Positions 24,289 through 33,563 of a stretch of DNA of 64,000 bases are shown here, piece after piece. A model generated the notes under the pieces. That model had not been told where the DNA came from, searched no databases, and worked only from the letters and a program-made list of their open reading frames with translations. Origin of the DNA: Stappia sp. BW2 (GTDB taxonomy: Bacteria > Pseudomonadota > Alphaproteobacteria > Rhizobiales > Stappiaceae). The DNA lies in the NCBI RefSeq assembly GCF_008107695.1, contig NZ_VIRG01000066.1:310001-374000 (forward strand), read 5' to 3'. The position numbers and the translations under genes are program-made. Every line of letters begins with the position of its first letter. Within the stretch, counting starts at the first letter, position 1.

Positions 24289-25235
24289 TGACCAAACATG
24301 TATCGCCTGAAGCGCAGGCAGATCTGTTTCGCGACGATATTCTTGCAGGGCTCCTGAAAGACCGGAAGGTCGTCAGCAGCAAATGGCTCTATGACGATGT
24401 GGGGTCGCATCTTTTCGAAGCGATCACGGAACTCGATGCCTATTATCCAACCCGGACCGAGATCTCGATCCTGGAACGGAACGCAAAGAAATACCGCCGG
24501 CTTCCCGGGGCACGCGGAGCAATGGTGGAACTTGGCAGCGGATCCAGCCGCAAAACCGACCTGTTGCTGGACGCCTTTCCGGATCTGTCCGTCTATATGC
24601 CGATCGACATTTCAGCCAATCACCTGAAAGCCGCAGCCGAACGGGTTCGCCGTGCCTACCCGTCCTTGGCTGTCATTCCGGTCGCCGCCGATTTTACACA
24701 GCCCTTCGGTCAGCTCCCCTTGCTGCCTGAATTGCCTGTCCTGATCTTCTTTCCCGGCTCCACGATCGGCAACTTCGAAAAATCAGAGGCAGCGGCCCTC
24801 CTGTCGAACATTCGCTCCGCCATGCCGGAAGCAAGCCTGATCATCGGGGTGGACCGGCCGAAGGACGCCCAGGTTCTGCAGGATGCCTATGACGATCCGG
24901 CCGGCATCACTGCGGCGTTCAACCAGAACCTTCTGCAACGGATCAACCGGGAACTGGACGGCACTTTCGATCTCGCCGCCTTTGCGCATAAAGCCGTCTG
25001 GAACGTCAGTGAAAGCCGGATCGAGATGCACCTGGAAAGCAAGGCACAGCAGACGGTGACCATCGCCGGTGAAACCGTTGCATTTGCGAAGGGCGAGACC
25101 ATTCACACCGAAAACTCGCACAAATACAGCGAAGACGCCTTCGAAGGCATCGCCCACGAAGGGGGATGGCAGATTACCGACGTCGACAGCGACGAGAACA
25201 ACTGGTTCTCCGTCTACACGCTACAGGCCGCCTAG
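24285..25235 (+). CDS. egtD: L-histidine N-alpha-methyltransferase EgtD
   Basis: A 316-residue SAM-dependent enzyme that trimethylates histidine to hercynine, the first step of ergothioneine synthesis. The SAM loop is VELGSGSSRKTDLLL (about 82-96); PGSTIGNFE corresponds to the histidine-binding Asn region, and TENSHKYS near the C-terminus carries the Glu/Ser pair that holds the imidazole in mycobacterial EgtD. ATG 24285 overlaps the egtB stop codon; a frame open to 24075 is egtB shadow. EgtD plus EgtB make hercynylcysteine sulfoxide; a C-S lyase must be encoded elsewhere. Confidence 0.95.
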   Translation: MMTKHVSPEAQADLFRDDILAGLLKDRKVVSSKWLYDDVGSHLFEAITELDAYYPTRTEISILERNAKKYRRLPGARGAMVELGSGSSRKTDLLLDAFPDLSVYMPIDISANHLKAAAERVRRAYPSLAVIPVAADFTQPFGQLPLLPELPVLIFFPGSTIGNFEKSEAAALLSNIRSAMPEASLIIGVDRPKDAQVLQDAYDDPAGITAAFNQNLLQRINRELDGTFDLAAFAHKAVWNVSESRIEMHLESKAQQTVTIAGETVAFAKGETIHTENSHKYSEDAFEGIAHEGGWQITDVDSDENNWFSVYTLQAA

Positions 25236-25252
25236 TTCCGGCCATACAGACG

Positions 25253-25285
25253 AACAGGTGAGGCTACCCTTTAGCCTCACCTGTT
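25253..25285. terminator. Long perfect hairpin after egtD
   Basis: AACAGGTGAGGCTA (25253-25266) and TAGCCTCACCTGTT (25272-25285) form a perfect 14-bp stem with a five-base loop, 17 bp after the egtD stop. No T-run follows. Confidence 0.65.
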
Positions 25286-25441
25286 CCCGAAGCCGTTCCC
25301 TCACCTTGGAGCCCCTTTGACCTGCGCGTTCCCGCGCGTGTTTCTTTTTCTGTGACAGCAGCTTCCGATCTCCAAGAAGACCTTGATGTGTAAAAAACAC
25401 GCATGAATTACGTGCGTGCGGCACGGGAAGTTTTCGCGCAC

Positions 25442-25487
25442 GAAACATTTGTTTCACAAATTGACAATGCAAAAAACAAATGAAACA
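25442..25487. promoter_or_regulatory. Candidate RpiR operator and promoter
   Basis: GAAACA-TT-TGTTTC (25442-25455) is a perfect palindrome, and a third GAAACA half-site lies at 25482-25487, just before the regulator start. A TTGACA hexamer at 25461-25466 between them could be the -35 element. This would fit autoregulation. Confidence 0.45.
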
Positions 25488-25495
25488 GTAACCGG

Positions 25496-26365
25496 ATGGA
25501 AACCATTTCGCCGCCCCATCTGCGTTCCGCCATTTCGGCCAATTATGCCGAGTTGAGCGATGCTTTGCGGACAGCGGCGGACTATGTTGCTGAAAATAAA
25601 GTGGAAATCGCCACCCGCAGCCTGCGATCCATCGCATCGGCCAGTGGTGTTTCACCAGCAAGCTACACAAGACTTGCCAGAGCCTTGGGCTTTTCCGACT
25701 ACGAAGCGTTGCGTGAGCAGGCCCGGAACGAATTAAGCCATCGGGGGCGGGACACGTTTCAGGACAAGGCCAGGAAGCTTCGCTCCGATGCCGACCTGCC
25801 TTTGTTGCCGCGCCAGGTTTCCGCCTGCATCGACAACATCAAGGCGCTGGTGGACGACATCGACCCGGCGGTTCTGCACGCCGCAGTCGACCGGCTCAGC
25901 CAGTCCCGAAAGATCATCCTGATCGGTGCCCTCGCCTCTGCGGGTTTCACCGACTATTTCGCCTATCTGGCGAAGTGGTTCGACGACAGGTGGATTGTTG
26001 CCGGACGCAACGGAGCGACACTGGGCAGCACGCTTGCGAGTATCACCTCGGAAGACACGGTCATTGTCCTGTCCAAACACCCTTATGCCCACCGTTCGGT
26101 GCGTGCGGTCGAAGTGGCTGCAGGAAATGGTGCACAGGTGATTGTCCTGACCGACAGCCACACTTTCCCGGCATTACAATTCGCGACTTACCACTTCATA
26201 CAACGCACTGATAGTCCTCACTTTTTCTCGTCTTACGCAGCCACGCTCGTGCTTATCGAAACCATCACAGGCATGCTGGTTGCGCGGGCCGGAGCCGAGG
26301 CGGAAGCCCGGATCCAGGAGGTCGACAGACACAATCGTCTGCTCGACGAATTTGAAAACGTCTAG
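25496..26365 (+). CDS. MurR/RpiR family regulator with SIS domain
   Basis: A 289-residue regulator: an N-terminal RpiR helix-turn-helix (about 1-80, [20 protein letters not shown] in part) and a C-terminal SIS sugar-isomerase-like domain (about 125-260, [36 protein letters not shown]). SIS domains in this family usually bind phosphosugars. It is directly upstream, on the same strand, of a TAXI-type TRAP transporter, which it probably controls. GAAACA repeats in front of it are candidate operators. The ligand is not known. Confidence 0.87.
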   Translation: METISPPHLRSAISANYAELSDALRTAADYVAENKVEIATRSLRSIASASGVSPASYTRLARALGFSDYEALREQARNELSHRGRDTFQDKARKLRSDADLPLLPRQVSACIDNIKALVDDIDPAVLHAAVDRLSQSRKIILIGALASAGFTDYFAYLAKWFDDRWIVAGRNGATLGSTLASITSEDTVIVLSKHPYAHRSVRAVEVAAGNGAQVIVLTDSHTFPALQFATYHFIQRTDSPHFFSSYAATLVLIETITGMLVARAGAEAEARIQEVDRHNRLLDEFENV

Positions 26366-26417
26366 CGTGGATCGCCATGCCGGACATAAGAAACGAAACA
26401 AAGGGAAGCCAAGTCAA

Positions 26418-27386
26418 ATGATGATGAAACTGAACCTTGCGGGCGCCGTTCTGGCGACCAGCATCGCATTCTCCGGCGCAGCCTCTGCAGAGCAATTCAT
26501 CACCATCGGCACCGGTGGTGTGACTGGCGTCTATTATCCGACGGGCGGCGCCATCTGCAGACTGGTCAACAAGGGCCGGAAGGATCACGGTATCCGCTGC
26601 TCCGTGGAATCCACCGGCGGGTCCGTCTACAACATCAACACGGTTCGCGCAGGCGAATTGGAATTCGGTGTTGCCCAGTCCGATTGGCAGTACCACGCCT
26701 ATAACGGAACCTCGAAGTTCGAGGACAAAGGCCCGTTTGAAGACCTGCGCGCCGTCTTTTCCGTACATCCCGAGCCGTTCACCGTCGTTGCCCGCGCCGA
26801 TAGCGGCATCAAGTCCTTCGAGGACCTGAAAGGCAAGCGCGTCAACATCGGCAACCCGGGCTCCGGTCAGCGCGGCACCATGGAAGTTCTGATGGAGGCC
26901 ATGGGCTGGACCGCCGACGACTTCGCGCAGGCAACCGAGCTGAAGGCCGCGGAACAGTCTGCCGCCCTTTGCGACAATCAGATCGACGCAATGGTCTACA
27001 CGGTTGGCCACCCGTCCGGCTCCATTCAGGAAGCCACCACCGCGTGCGATTCCAAGCTCGTGACCGTTGACGGCCCGGTCGTCGACAAGCTGATCGACGA
27101 CAACAGCTACTACCGCAAGGCCACCATCCCGGGCGGCATGTACCGCGGCAATGATGAGGACGTCACCACGTTCGGCGTCGGCGCGACCTTCATCACCTCC
27201 GCGAAGGTTGACGATGAAGTCGTCTATACGCTGGTCAAGTCGGTCTTCGAGAACTTCGATGCCTTCAAGAAGCTGCATCCTGCGTTTGCCAACCTGACGC
27301 CGGAAGAAATGGTGAAGGACGGTCTGTCCGCACCGCTGCATCCGGGCGCTGCGAAGTACTACAAGGAACAGGGCTGGATCAACTAA
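26418..27386 (+). CDS. TAXI family TRAP transporter substrate-binding protein
   Basis: A 322-residue periplasmic binding protein with a signal peptide ([24 protein letters not shown]). TAXI signatures are [21 protein letters not shown] just after cleavage, [14 protein letters not shown], and [23 protein letters not shown] proteins work with a single fused DctQM permease, which is the next gene. Three ATG codons in a row make the exact start ambiguous by six bases. The substrate of TAXI systems is mostly unknown; a few carry glutamate, 2-oxoglutarate or similar acids. A hairpin separates it from the permease gene. Confidence 0.92.
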   Translation: MMMKLNLAGAVLATSIAFSGAASAEQFITIGTGGVTGVYYPTGGAICRLVNKGRKDHGIRCSVESTGGSVYNINTVRAGELEFGVAQSDWQYHAYNGTSKFEDKGPFEDLRAVFSVHPEPFTVVARADSGIKSFEDLKGKRVNIGNPGSGQRGTMEVLMEAMGWTADDFAQATELKAAEQSAALCDNQIDAMVYTVGHPSGSIQEATTACDSKLVTVDGPVVDKLIDDNSYYRKATIPGGMYRGNDEDVTTFGVGATFITSAKVDDEVVYTLVKSVFENFDAFKKLHPAFANLTPEEMVKDGLSAPLHPGAAKYYKEQGWIN

Positions 27387-27401
27387 GCCCTTCATTCAAT
27401 G

Positions 27402-27426
27402 CGGGCCCGGTCATTATCCGGGCCCG
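27402..27426 (+). terminator. Hairpin between binding-protein and permease genes
   Basis: CGGGCCCGG (27402-27410) and CCGGGCCCG (27418-27426) flank a seven-base loop, followed by a short T-run. In this place it probably attenuates transcription so that the binding protein is made in excess over the permease. Confidence 0.65.
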
Positions 27427-27571
27427 TTTCTCAGCTGCGGCCCATTGACCGACAGGCGGGCCAAGGCATTTCATATATCAATTGACAGATGCCACGGCCA
27501 GCGTGGTTTTCGGGTGCCAGCCTCGCGCAACACATCCGTTGCGCTTCAGCCGGAAGACCGGGGGGAACTTC

Positions 27572-30208
27572 ATGTCTGAGCAGAACCAGCCGAACGAACG
27601 GGACCAACGACAGGGACTATCCGAAGAAGAACTTCAGGAACTCGTAGCGTCCTCCGATTCCGGGTCCAGAAACCCTGCGGGATCCGTCGGGCTGCTGATC
27701 GCCGGCGTTGCACTGATCTGGTCCTGTTTCCAGGTTCTGCTTGCCTCCCCCATCGTCTATTACGTGCTGCCGTCCGACATCATCAACAACAGCCGTCAGT
27801 TTCACCTGGCCTTCGCAATGTTCCTGGCTTTCATGGCCTATCCGGCGCTTACGAGCAGCCCGAGACATCGCGTCCCGATCCAGGATTGGGCTCTGGCAAT
27901 TTTCGGCGCCTTCATTTCGCTCTACGGTTTCTTCTTCTACGAAAAGATCGTTGCCAATGGCGGGCTTGCGGACAACATGGACAAGTGGTTCGCGCTTGCC
28001 GGCATCGTTGTTCTGTTTGAAGCCGCGCGCCGGGCGCTAGGCCCGGCCATGGCCATCGTCGCAACCGTTTTCCTGCTCTACGTCTTCTTCGGCTCTTCCG
28101 AATGGGTTCCGGAGGTCATCCGCTGGAAGGGCGCTTCGCTGCAAAAGGCGATGAGCCACATGTGGATCACTTCGGAAGGAGTCTTCGGCATCGCGCTCGG
28201 TGTTTCCACCAAGTTCGTCTTTCTGTTCGTGCTTTTCGGTGCCTTGCTGGACAAGGCCGGAGCGGGCAACTACTTCATCAAGATGGCCTTCGGTGCGCTT
28301 GGCCACCTGAAGGGCGGCCCGGCAAAGGCAGCCGTCGTCGGCTCTGCGGCCACCGGCCTCATTTCCGGCTCGTCCATCGCCAACGTTGTCACAACGGGCA
28401 CATTCACCATTCCGCTGATGAAACGGGTCGGCTTCACGTCCGAGCAGGCAGGCTCCGTCGAGGTTGCCTCTTCGGTGAACGGTCAGATCATGCCTCCGGT
28501 GATGGGAGCCGCCGCCTTTCTGATGGTCGAATACGTCGGCATTTCCTATGTCGACGTGATCACCCACGCCTTCCTGCCGGCCGTGATTTCCTACATCGCG
28601 CTCGTCTATATCGTGCACCTGGAAGCCGTTAAGCGGAACATGCCCACCATCGGGCACAAGTCCGTCTCAACCCTGCGCACGATCATCGGCATGTTCGTCT
28701 TCTTCGCCGCCTTTGCAGCGCTTTGCTACAGTGTGCAATATCCGGTCGGCTGGGTTGTCGCCCTTGTACCGGAAGGCGCGTCCTGGGTTCTTGCACTGCT
28801 GGTTTTCGTTGCCTATCTCGCCCTTCTGAAACTGGCCGCAAGCGTCGACGATCTTCATCCAGATGATCCCAACGCAAAAGAAATCACGCTTCCGGATATT
28901 TCGCAGATCTACAAGGCAGGCCTTTACTACCTGCTGCCGATCGTCGTTCTGGTCTACTTCCTGATGATCGAGCAGAAGTCGCCTGGCCTTTCCGCCTTCT
29001 GGGCAACGGCACTGCTTTTTGCGATCCTTCTGACACAGCGCCCCATCAAGGCGATCTTCCGCGGTGAAAGCGAGACCGTCGAAGCCTTCAAGGCAGGTGT
29101 CGTCGACCTCGGTCACGGCATGATCGACGGTGCGCGCAACATGATCGGCATCGGTCTTGCCACGGCGACCGCCGGCATCATCGTCGGCACGGTCACACTG
29201 ACCGGTATCGGCCAGGTGATGGCGGATCTCGTCGAGTTCGTCTCAGGCGGCAATCTTGTGCTGATGCTGATCTTCGTCGGCATCCTGTCACTCGTGCTGG
29301 GCATGGGGCTGCCGACAACAGCCAACTACATCGTCGTGTCTTCCCTGATGGCCGGTGTGGTGGTCGAACTCGGCGCGCAATCCGGACTGATCGTGCCGCT
29401 GATCGCCGTCCACCTGTTCGTCTTCTACTTCGGCATCATGGCGGATGTGACGCCACCAGTGGGGCTAGCCTCCTTTGCCGCGGCGGCGGTGTCGGGGGGC
29501 GATGCGATCAAGACAGGGTTCACCGCATTCTTCTATTCCCTGCGGACCGTCGCCCTGCCCTTCGTCTTCATCTTCAACACCGATCTTCTCCTGATCGACG
29601 TCACGGTCACCCAGGGCATACTCGTCTTCATCATGGCGACGATAGCGATCCTGGTGTTTACCGCCGGCACGATGGGCTACTTCCTTACCAAGAACAGGAT
29701 CTACGAAAGCGTCGCCCTGGTGCTGGTTGCCTTCATTCTGTTCCGTCCGGATTTCTTCATGAACCGGATCCAGCCTCCGTTCGAGATCGTCTCTCCGGAC
29801 CATTTCGTCCAGGCGGTTGGCGATGCGCCCACAGGAAGCGAAATCCGACTGGTGCTGAGCGGCCCGGACTTCGATACCGGCAAGACGATGGAAACGCGCA
29901 TCGCGATCACGCCCGGGAGCGAAGACGGCGGAGAAGCGAGGTTGCAGGCGCTTGGCCTGACGACCATTGAGGAAGACGGCGTTCTGAAGCTGGATGAACC
30001 CTTCCCGGGAACGCCCTACTTCGAGCAGCTTGGCACCTTCGACTTCTATGGTGACGAACCGGTGATCGTGAAGGAAGCCCGGCTCGAGGCCGATCAGTGG
30101 CCGAAGGAACTGATCTATATTCCGGGGCTGCTGTTTCTCGCCATCATCTTCCTCCTCCAACGCGCCCGTGCAGGCCGGACCACCCGTGAAGAAGGAGCAG
30201 CGGCATGA
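27572..30208 (+). CDS. Fused TRAP permease (4TM/12TM, DctQM type)
   Basis: An 878-residue inner-membrane protein combining the small and large TRAP permeases. About 40 polar residues lead into the DctQ-like part (about 38-220), followed by the DctM-like part with GALLDKAGAGNYFIKMAFGAL, AATGLISGSSIANVVTTG, MPPVMGAAAFLMVEY and MADVTPPVGLASFAAAA. The last about 150 residues (after PDFFMNRIQPPFEIVSP) form a DUF3394-like domain found only in such fusions. ATG 27572 follows a purine-rich GGGGGAA; upstream open frame is not membrane-like. Its stop overlaps the UspA start (ATGA). Confidence 0.92.
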   Translation: MSEQNQPNERDQRQGLSEEELQELVASSDSGSRNPAGSVGLLIAGVALIWSCFQVLLASPIVYYVLPSDIINNSRQFHLAFAMFLAFMAYPALTSSPRHRVPIQDWALAIFGAFISLYGFFFYEKIVANGGLADNMDKWFALAGIVVLFEAARRALGPAMAIVATVFLLYVFFGSSEWVPEVIRWKGASLQKAMSHMWITSEGVFGIALGVSTKFVFLFVLFGALLDKAGAGNYFIKMAFGALGHLKGGPAKAAVVGSAATGLISGSSIANVVTTGTFTIPLMKRVGFTSEQAGSVEVASSVNGQIMPPVMGAAAFLMVEYVGISYVDVITHAFLPAVISYIALVYIVHLEAVKRNMPTIGHKSVSTLRTIIGMFVFFAAFAALCYSVQYPVGWVVALVPEGASWVLALLVFVAYLALLKLAASVDDLHPDDPNAKEITLPDISQIYKAGLYYLLPIVVLVYFLMIEQKSPGLSAFWATALLFAILLTQRPIKAIFRGESETVEAFKAGVVDLGHGMIDGARNMIGIGLATATAGIIVGTVTLTGIGQVMADLVEFVSGGNLVLMLIFVGILSLVLGMGLPTTANYIVVSSLMAGVVVELGAQSGLIVPLIAVHLFVFYFGIMADVTPPVGLASFAAAAVSGGDAIKTGFTAFFYSLRTVALPFVFIFNTDLLLIDVTVTQGILVFIMATIAILVFTAGTMGYFLTKNRIYESVALVLVAFILFRPDFFMNRIQPPFEIVSPDHFVQAVGDAPTGSEIRLVLSGPDFDTGKTMETRIAITPGSEDGGEARLQALGLTTIEEDGVLKLDEPFPGTPYFEQLGTFDFYGDEPVIVKEARLEADQWPKELIYIPGLLFLAIIFLLQRARAGRTTREEGAAA

Positions 30209-30636
30209 CGAAATCCATCCTGTGCGCCCTCGATGTTCAGCACGAAAACGACACCATGGTGTTGCAGACGGCTGACAAGCTTGCCCGTCTGGACGATGCC
30301 CAGCTCGATGTGATCACCGTTGTTCCGAGCGCCGGCATCAATCTTGTCGCCTCCTACTTCGATGAGAACTTCCAGGGCCAGATGGTGGCGGACACCCAGA
30401 AAAAACTGGTCGAGAAAGTCTCAAGCATTCTGGGGGCGGAAAGAAACAGCGAAATCCGTCATCTGGTCGCCACCGGCTCGATTTACGAGGAAATCCTGGA
30501 AGCGGCAAAAAAGACCGGGGCGGACCTGATCGTCATCGGTTCCCACCAGCCGCATTTGAGCGAATTCCTGCTCGGGCCCAATGCGGCCCGGGTCGTGCGT
30601 CACTCCAAGTGCTCGGTCTATGTTGTGCGCGACTAG
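30205..30636 (+). CDS. Universal stress protein (TeaD-like)
   Basis: A 143-residue UspA protein with the ATP-binding pattern GSHQPHLSEFLLGPNAARVV (G-2x-G-9x-G-S/T type, slightly varied) and the usual C-terminal strand SVYVVRD. It overlaps the fused TRAP permease by four bases. In Halomonas elongata the homologous TeaD is co-encoded with the TeaABC TRAP system and lowers its uptake activity in an ATP-dependent manner; a similar regulatory role is inferred here. It is convergent with the LysR gene, only four bases between stop codons. Confidence 0.9.
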   Translation: MTKSILCALDVQHENDTMVLQTADKLARLDDAQLDVITVVPSAGINLVASYFDENFQGQMVADTQKKLVEKVSSILGAERNSEIRHLVATGSIYEEILEAAKKTGADLIVIGSHQPHLSEFLLGPNAARVVRHSKCSVYVVRD

Positions 30637-30640
30637 GGTA

Positions 30641-31528
30641 TCAGCCGACTGAAAGAAGTGCGTCTTTCATCCGCTCGGCTTCCACGCCGAGCGGCCGCAT
30701 GTTCGGCCAGGCAATGAAATAACCCATTCCCGTCTTGAGCGTGGCGCTGTCCAGCGGCACGAGGCGGCTGGAGGAAATCTCCTCCTGCAACAACGGCAAG
30801 GCGCCGAGCGCGAGCCCCTGCCCCTTCAAGGCGCGCCCGATGGACTGGTTGTAGCTAGCACATACGTGAACAGGCCAATTCTTGAGTTCCGTTCTCCCGG
30901 TTCGCTGGATCCAGCCCGGCCAGTCGATCCAGTTTGGCGCCAGACGCGGGTAATTGAGAAGCGATGGCGATAGTCCGTTCCCGCCGTGCAGCACATGCTC
31001 GATAACCTCCGGCGTCCCGACCGGGGTCAGAACCTCCTGAAACAGCAGTTCCGACTGCCAGCCCGGAAACCGGCCGTCGCCATGCAGGATGACAAGGTCG
31101 TGCTCCGGTTTGAGGAGGTCCCCCAGGTCGTCTGCCGTTGCCAGATTGAACAGACAGGCCTCTTCGGAAAGCGCAAAGTCCTTTAGCCTCGGCTGAAGCC
31201 AGAAGGCAGCGAGTGCCGTTACGGACGCAATCCGCACGACGGGCCTCTCCGGCACTTTCAACGCGCTCAGCGCCTGTGTCAGATAGTCCAGCGTCATGCC
31301 TGTCTTCTCAGCAAGATATGTCCCAGCTTCCGTTGGCTGAAGCCTTCGGCCGGACCGCTCGAACAGGTCAACGCCCAGCCACTCTTCCAGCTGCCGGATG
31401 CGTTTGGAAACGGCGGCCTGGGTCACGAAGAGTTCTTCGGCGGCCTCTGTGAAATTCAGATGACGCATGGCGGCTTCGAAGAAGACCAGCGTGTCGAGCG
31501 GCGGAAGGGACTTTCGATAGGCTTGCAT
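30641..31528 (-). CDS. LysR family transcriptional regulator (GcvA-like)
   Basis: A 295-residue LysR-type protein: helix-turn-helix in the first 65 residues (HLNFTEAAEELFVTQAAVSKRIRQLE in part) and a periplasmic-binding-like effector domain after. The sequence PPLDTLVFFEAAMRH followed by QPTEAG is of the GcvA/AmpR-like subgroup. ATG 31528 is preferred to a TTG six bases earlier. It is divergent from the DddP-like M24 gene (95 bp between starts), which is thus its most likely target. The effector is unknown. Confidence 0.88.
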   Translation of the reverse strand: MQAYRKSLPPLDTLVFFEAAMRHLNFTEAAEELFVTQAAVSKRIRQLEEWLGVDLFERSGRRLQPTEAGTYLAEKTGMTLDYLTQALSALKVPERPVVRIASVTALAAFWLQPRLKDFALSEEACLFNLATADDLGDLLKPEHDLVILHGDGRFPGWQSELLFQEVLTPVGTPEVIEHVLHGGNGLSPSLLNYPRLAPNWIDWPGWIQRTGRTELKNWPVHVCASYNQSIGRALKGQGLALGALPLLQEEISSSRLVPLDSATLKTGMGYFIAWPNMRPLGVEAERMKDALLSVG

Positions 31529-31623
31529 TACCAAAAGTTATCTAACGACCCGAATTTTTCCAACCTTTTAAAGCGTCATCGACCGCTCGATATTCCAGTC
31601 AGTTGAACTGGAGACGATGACAG

Positions 31624-32883
31624 ATGGCGGAACTGGACTGGCATGCGGAGCGCAGCGACCTTCAGGGTCTGGCGCAGCTCGACCGGGCACCCGAGGTGGA
31701 CGGCATAGACCTTGTGGCCGTTCGCACATACCGGCAGCAACGTGTCCGTCAGAAGATGGCCGAATATGGCGTCGACGCGGTGATCCTGTCCGATCCGGTC
31801 AACATCCGCTATGCGACCGGTACGCGGAACATGCAGGTGTTTTCCATGCGCAATGCGCCGTCGCGTTACCTGCTTTTGACCCAGAACCGCGCCATTTTGT
31901 TCGAGTTCACCGGCTGTCTTCATCTTGGCGAAGGGTATGAAACCGTCGATGAGGTCCGTCCTTCGAAAACCGCAAGTTTCGTTGCCGCAGGGCCTCATAT
32001 TGCTGAACGTGAGCGCGCCTGGGCCGCGGAGATGGCGGATACGATCCATGAGTTGACGGGTCTGAAGGATGCCACAGTGGGATTGGAACGACTGAATGCG
32101 GGCACAGCCATCGCCCTGAAAGAGGCCGGTCTCAACGTGGTTGATGCCCAGCAGCCCGTGGAAATGGCGCGCGCGATCAAGTCACCGGAAGAAATGAAAT
32201 GCGTGATTGCCTCCTTGCGCGCAACGGAGATTGGCGTCGGCAAGCTGCGCGAGGCCATCCGCCCGGGGCTCACGGAGGCCGAACTCTGGTCGGTGCTGCA
32301 CAAGTCGATCATCGAGCAGAACGGCGACTACGTCGAAACGCGGCTCCTGAACGCGGGATCGCGCACCAATCCGTGGTTCCAGGAAACATCGGACAATGTC
32401 ATTGGAGAGAACGAGCTGATCGCTCTCGATACGGATGTCGTTGGCTGCCACGGTTACTACGCAGACTTTTCCCGAACCTTCCATTCCGGCCCGGATCGGC
32501 CGACAGTCACCCAGCGCGAGCTTTACAAGGTTGCCTATGAGCAGGTTCACCACAACATGGGTATTCTCAAGCCCGGCATGAGCTTTCGTGATTATGCCGA
32601 CCGGGCGTGGAACATCCCCGAGCGCTACTATGCCCACCGTTACTACCTGTCCGCCCATGGCTGCGGCATGACCGGCGAATACCCTTACCTGTATCACCAC
32701 GGCGATTTTCCGGATGCCGGCTATGACGGTATCGTGGAGCCAGGCATGACGCTTTGCGTAGAAAGCTTCATTGGCGCGGAAGGGGCGAAGGAAGGCGTGA
32801 AGCTGGAACAGCAGGTCTTGATCACCGGAACAGGCATAGAGACCCTGTCCCGGTTTCCGTTTGAGGCACATCTGCTGGTTTAG
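31624..32883 (+). CDS. M24 family protein related to DMSP lyase DddP
   Basis: A 419-residue pita-bread (creatinase/aminopeptidase P) protein. The layout follows DddP closely: DPVNIRYATGTRNMQ, YVETRLLNAGSRTNPWFQE, and the metal ligands Asp269, Asp271, Asp281, His345, Glu380 and Glu395. However, the position six residues after the metal His, which I recall as the catalytic Asp (Asp377) of Ruegeria DddP, is Gly351 here (HGCGMTGEYP). It may therefore be a related C-S or C-N hydrolase or a Xaa-Pro peptidase rather than a DMSP lyase. A LysR regulator is divergent to it. Assignment to M24 is firm, the substrate is not. Confidence 0.82.
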   Translation: MAELDWHAERSDLQGLAQLDRAPEVDGIDLVAVRTYRQQRVRQKMAEYGVDAVILSDPVNIRYATGTRNMQVFSMRNAPSRYLLLTQNRAILFEFTGCLHLGEGYETVDEVRPSKTASFVAAGPHIAERERAWAAEMADTIHELTGLKDATVGLERLNAGTAIALKEAGLNVVDAQQPVEMARAIKSPEEMKCVIASLRATEIGVGKLREAIRPGLTEAELWSVLHKSIIEQNGDYVETRLLNAGSRTNPWFQETSDNVIGENELIALDTDVVGCHGYYADFSRTFHSGPDRPTVTQRELYKVAYEQVHHNMGILKPGMSFRDYADRAWNIPERYYAHRYYLSAHGCGMTGEYPYLYHHGDFPDAGYDGIVEPGMTLCVESFIGAEGAKEGVKLEQQVLITGTGIETLSRFPFEAHLLV

Positions 32884-32900
32884 GGTATGGACCTAACGGC

Positions 32901-33545
32901 TCAGCTGCGAAGCGCCAGGAACAGGGCGAATGCACCGACGAGTACAAGGCTGGAGGCCCAGACGCGGTCAAGATTGAACCACGCCTTTTGCAAAAACCTT
33001 AGGCCCAACCAGCAATAGACACCGATTGCAAGAACACCGCCGGCAAATGCCATGGCGAGCGTGTGAACCGCTGCGACCAGCAACGCCATCCTCACATCCG
33101 CCCCCATGAGCGTGCCAGCCGCCGCGTGGCCCGCCTCCTGCTCCATCGCGCAGATGCCAAGATAGATCGGCACGAGCATCAGCCCCGCCCCATGGGCGAT
33201 TGCCACCAGAAAGGACCATAGGCCGAGCTTTGCCGGTGAGATCCTGGCCAGAAAGCGCGGATGGCGATCGGTGATCAGCAGGTAAAGCCCCATGCCGATC
33301 ACCAGACAGGCGGCGCTAATGCGGATTTCCCGCTCCAGGTTCACCAGCGTGACCATTGCCGAAAAGGGCAACAGAACAACCAGCATCGCCGCCAGATGTC
33401 CGGCCGCCAGCAGGATCAGCGCACGCGGCAGGGCCAGCGCACGCTGCTCCATCAAGGCGGCCGACACAGCCAGGGGCCATCCCATGCCCGGGTTCAGGCC
33501 GTGATATAGCCCCGATGCGATGACGGCCCACCAAAGAGCCGTCAC
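32901..33545 (-). CDS. Polytopic membrane protein associated with methanethiol oxidase
   Basis: A 214-residue inner-membrane protein with six likely helices. Several histidines sit in or near helices: YHGLNPGMGW, AAGHLAAML, AIAHGAGLM and AAVHTLAM, an arrangement reminiscent of metal transporters, though no named motif is matched. I prefer the GTG at 33545 with AGAGG upstream over the TTG at 33560. It lies directly downstream of the methanethiol oxidase gene, 18 bp after its stop, so the two are likely co-transcribed and the protein may help deliver the metal or move a product. I do not recognise a characterised family. Confidence 0.72.
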   Translation of the reverse strand: MTALWWAVIASGLYHGLNPGMGWPLAVSAALMEQRALALPRALILLAAGHLAAMLVVLLPFSAMVTLVNLEREIRISAACLVIGMGLYLLITDRHPRFLARISPAKLGLWSFLVAIAHGAGLMLVPIYLGICAMEQEAGHAAAGTLMGADVRMALLVAAVHTLAMAFAGGVLAIGVYCWLGLRFLQKAWFNLDRVWASSLVLVGAFALFLALRS

Positions 33546-33563
33546 ACTTGCCTCTTCCAAAAC

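Noticed and set aside
31624..32883. Calling the M24 protein a functional DMSP lyase (dddP)
   Set aside because: The residue corresponding to the proposed catalytic Asp377 is Gly, so the gene symbol is withheld.
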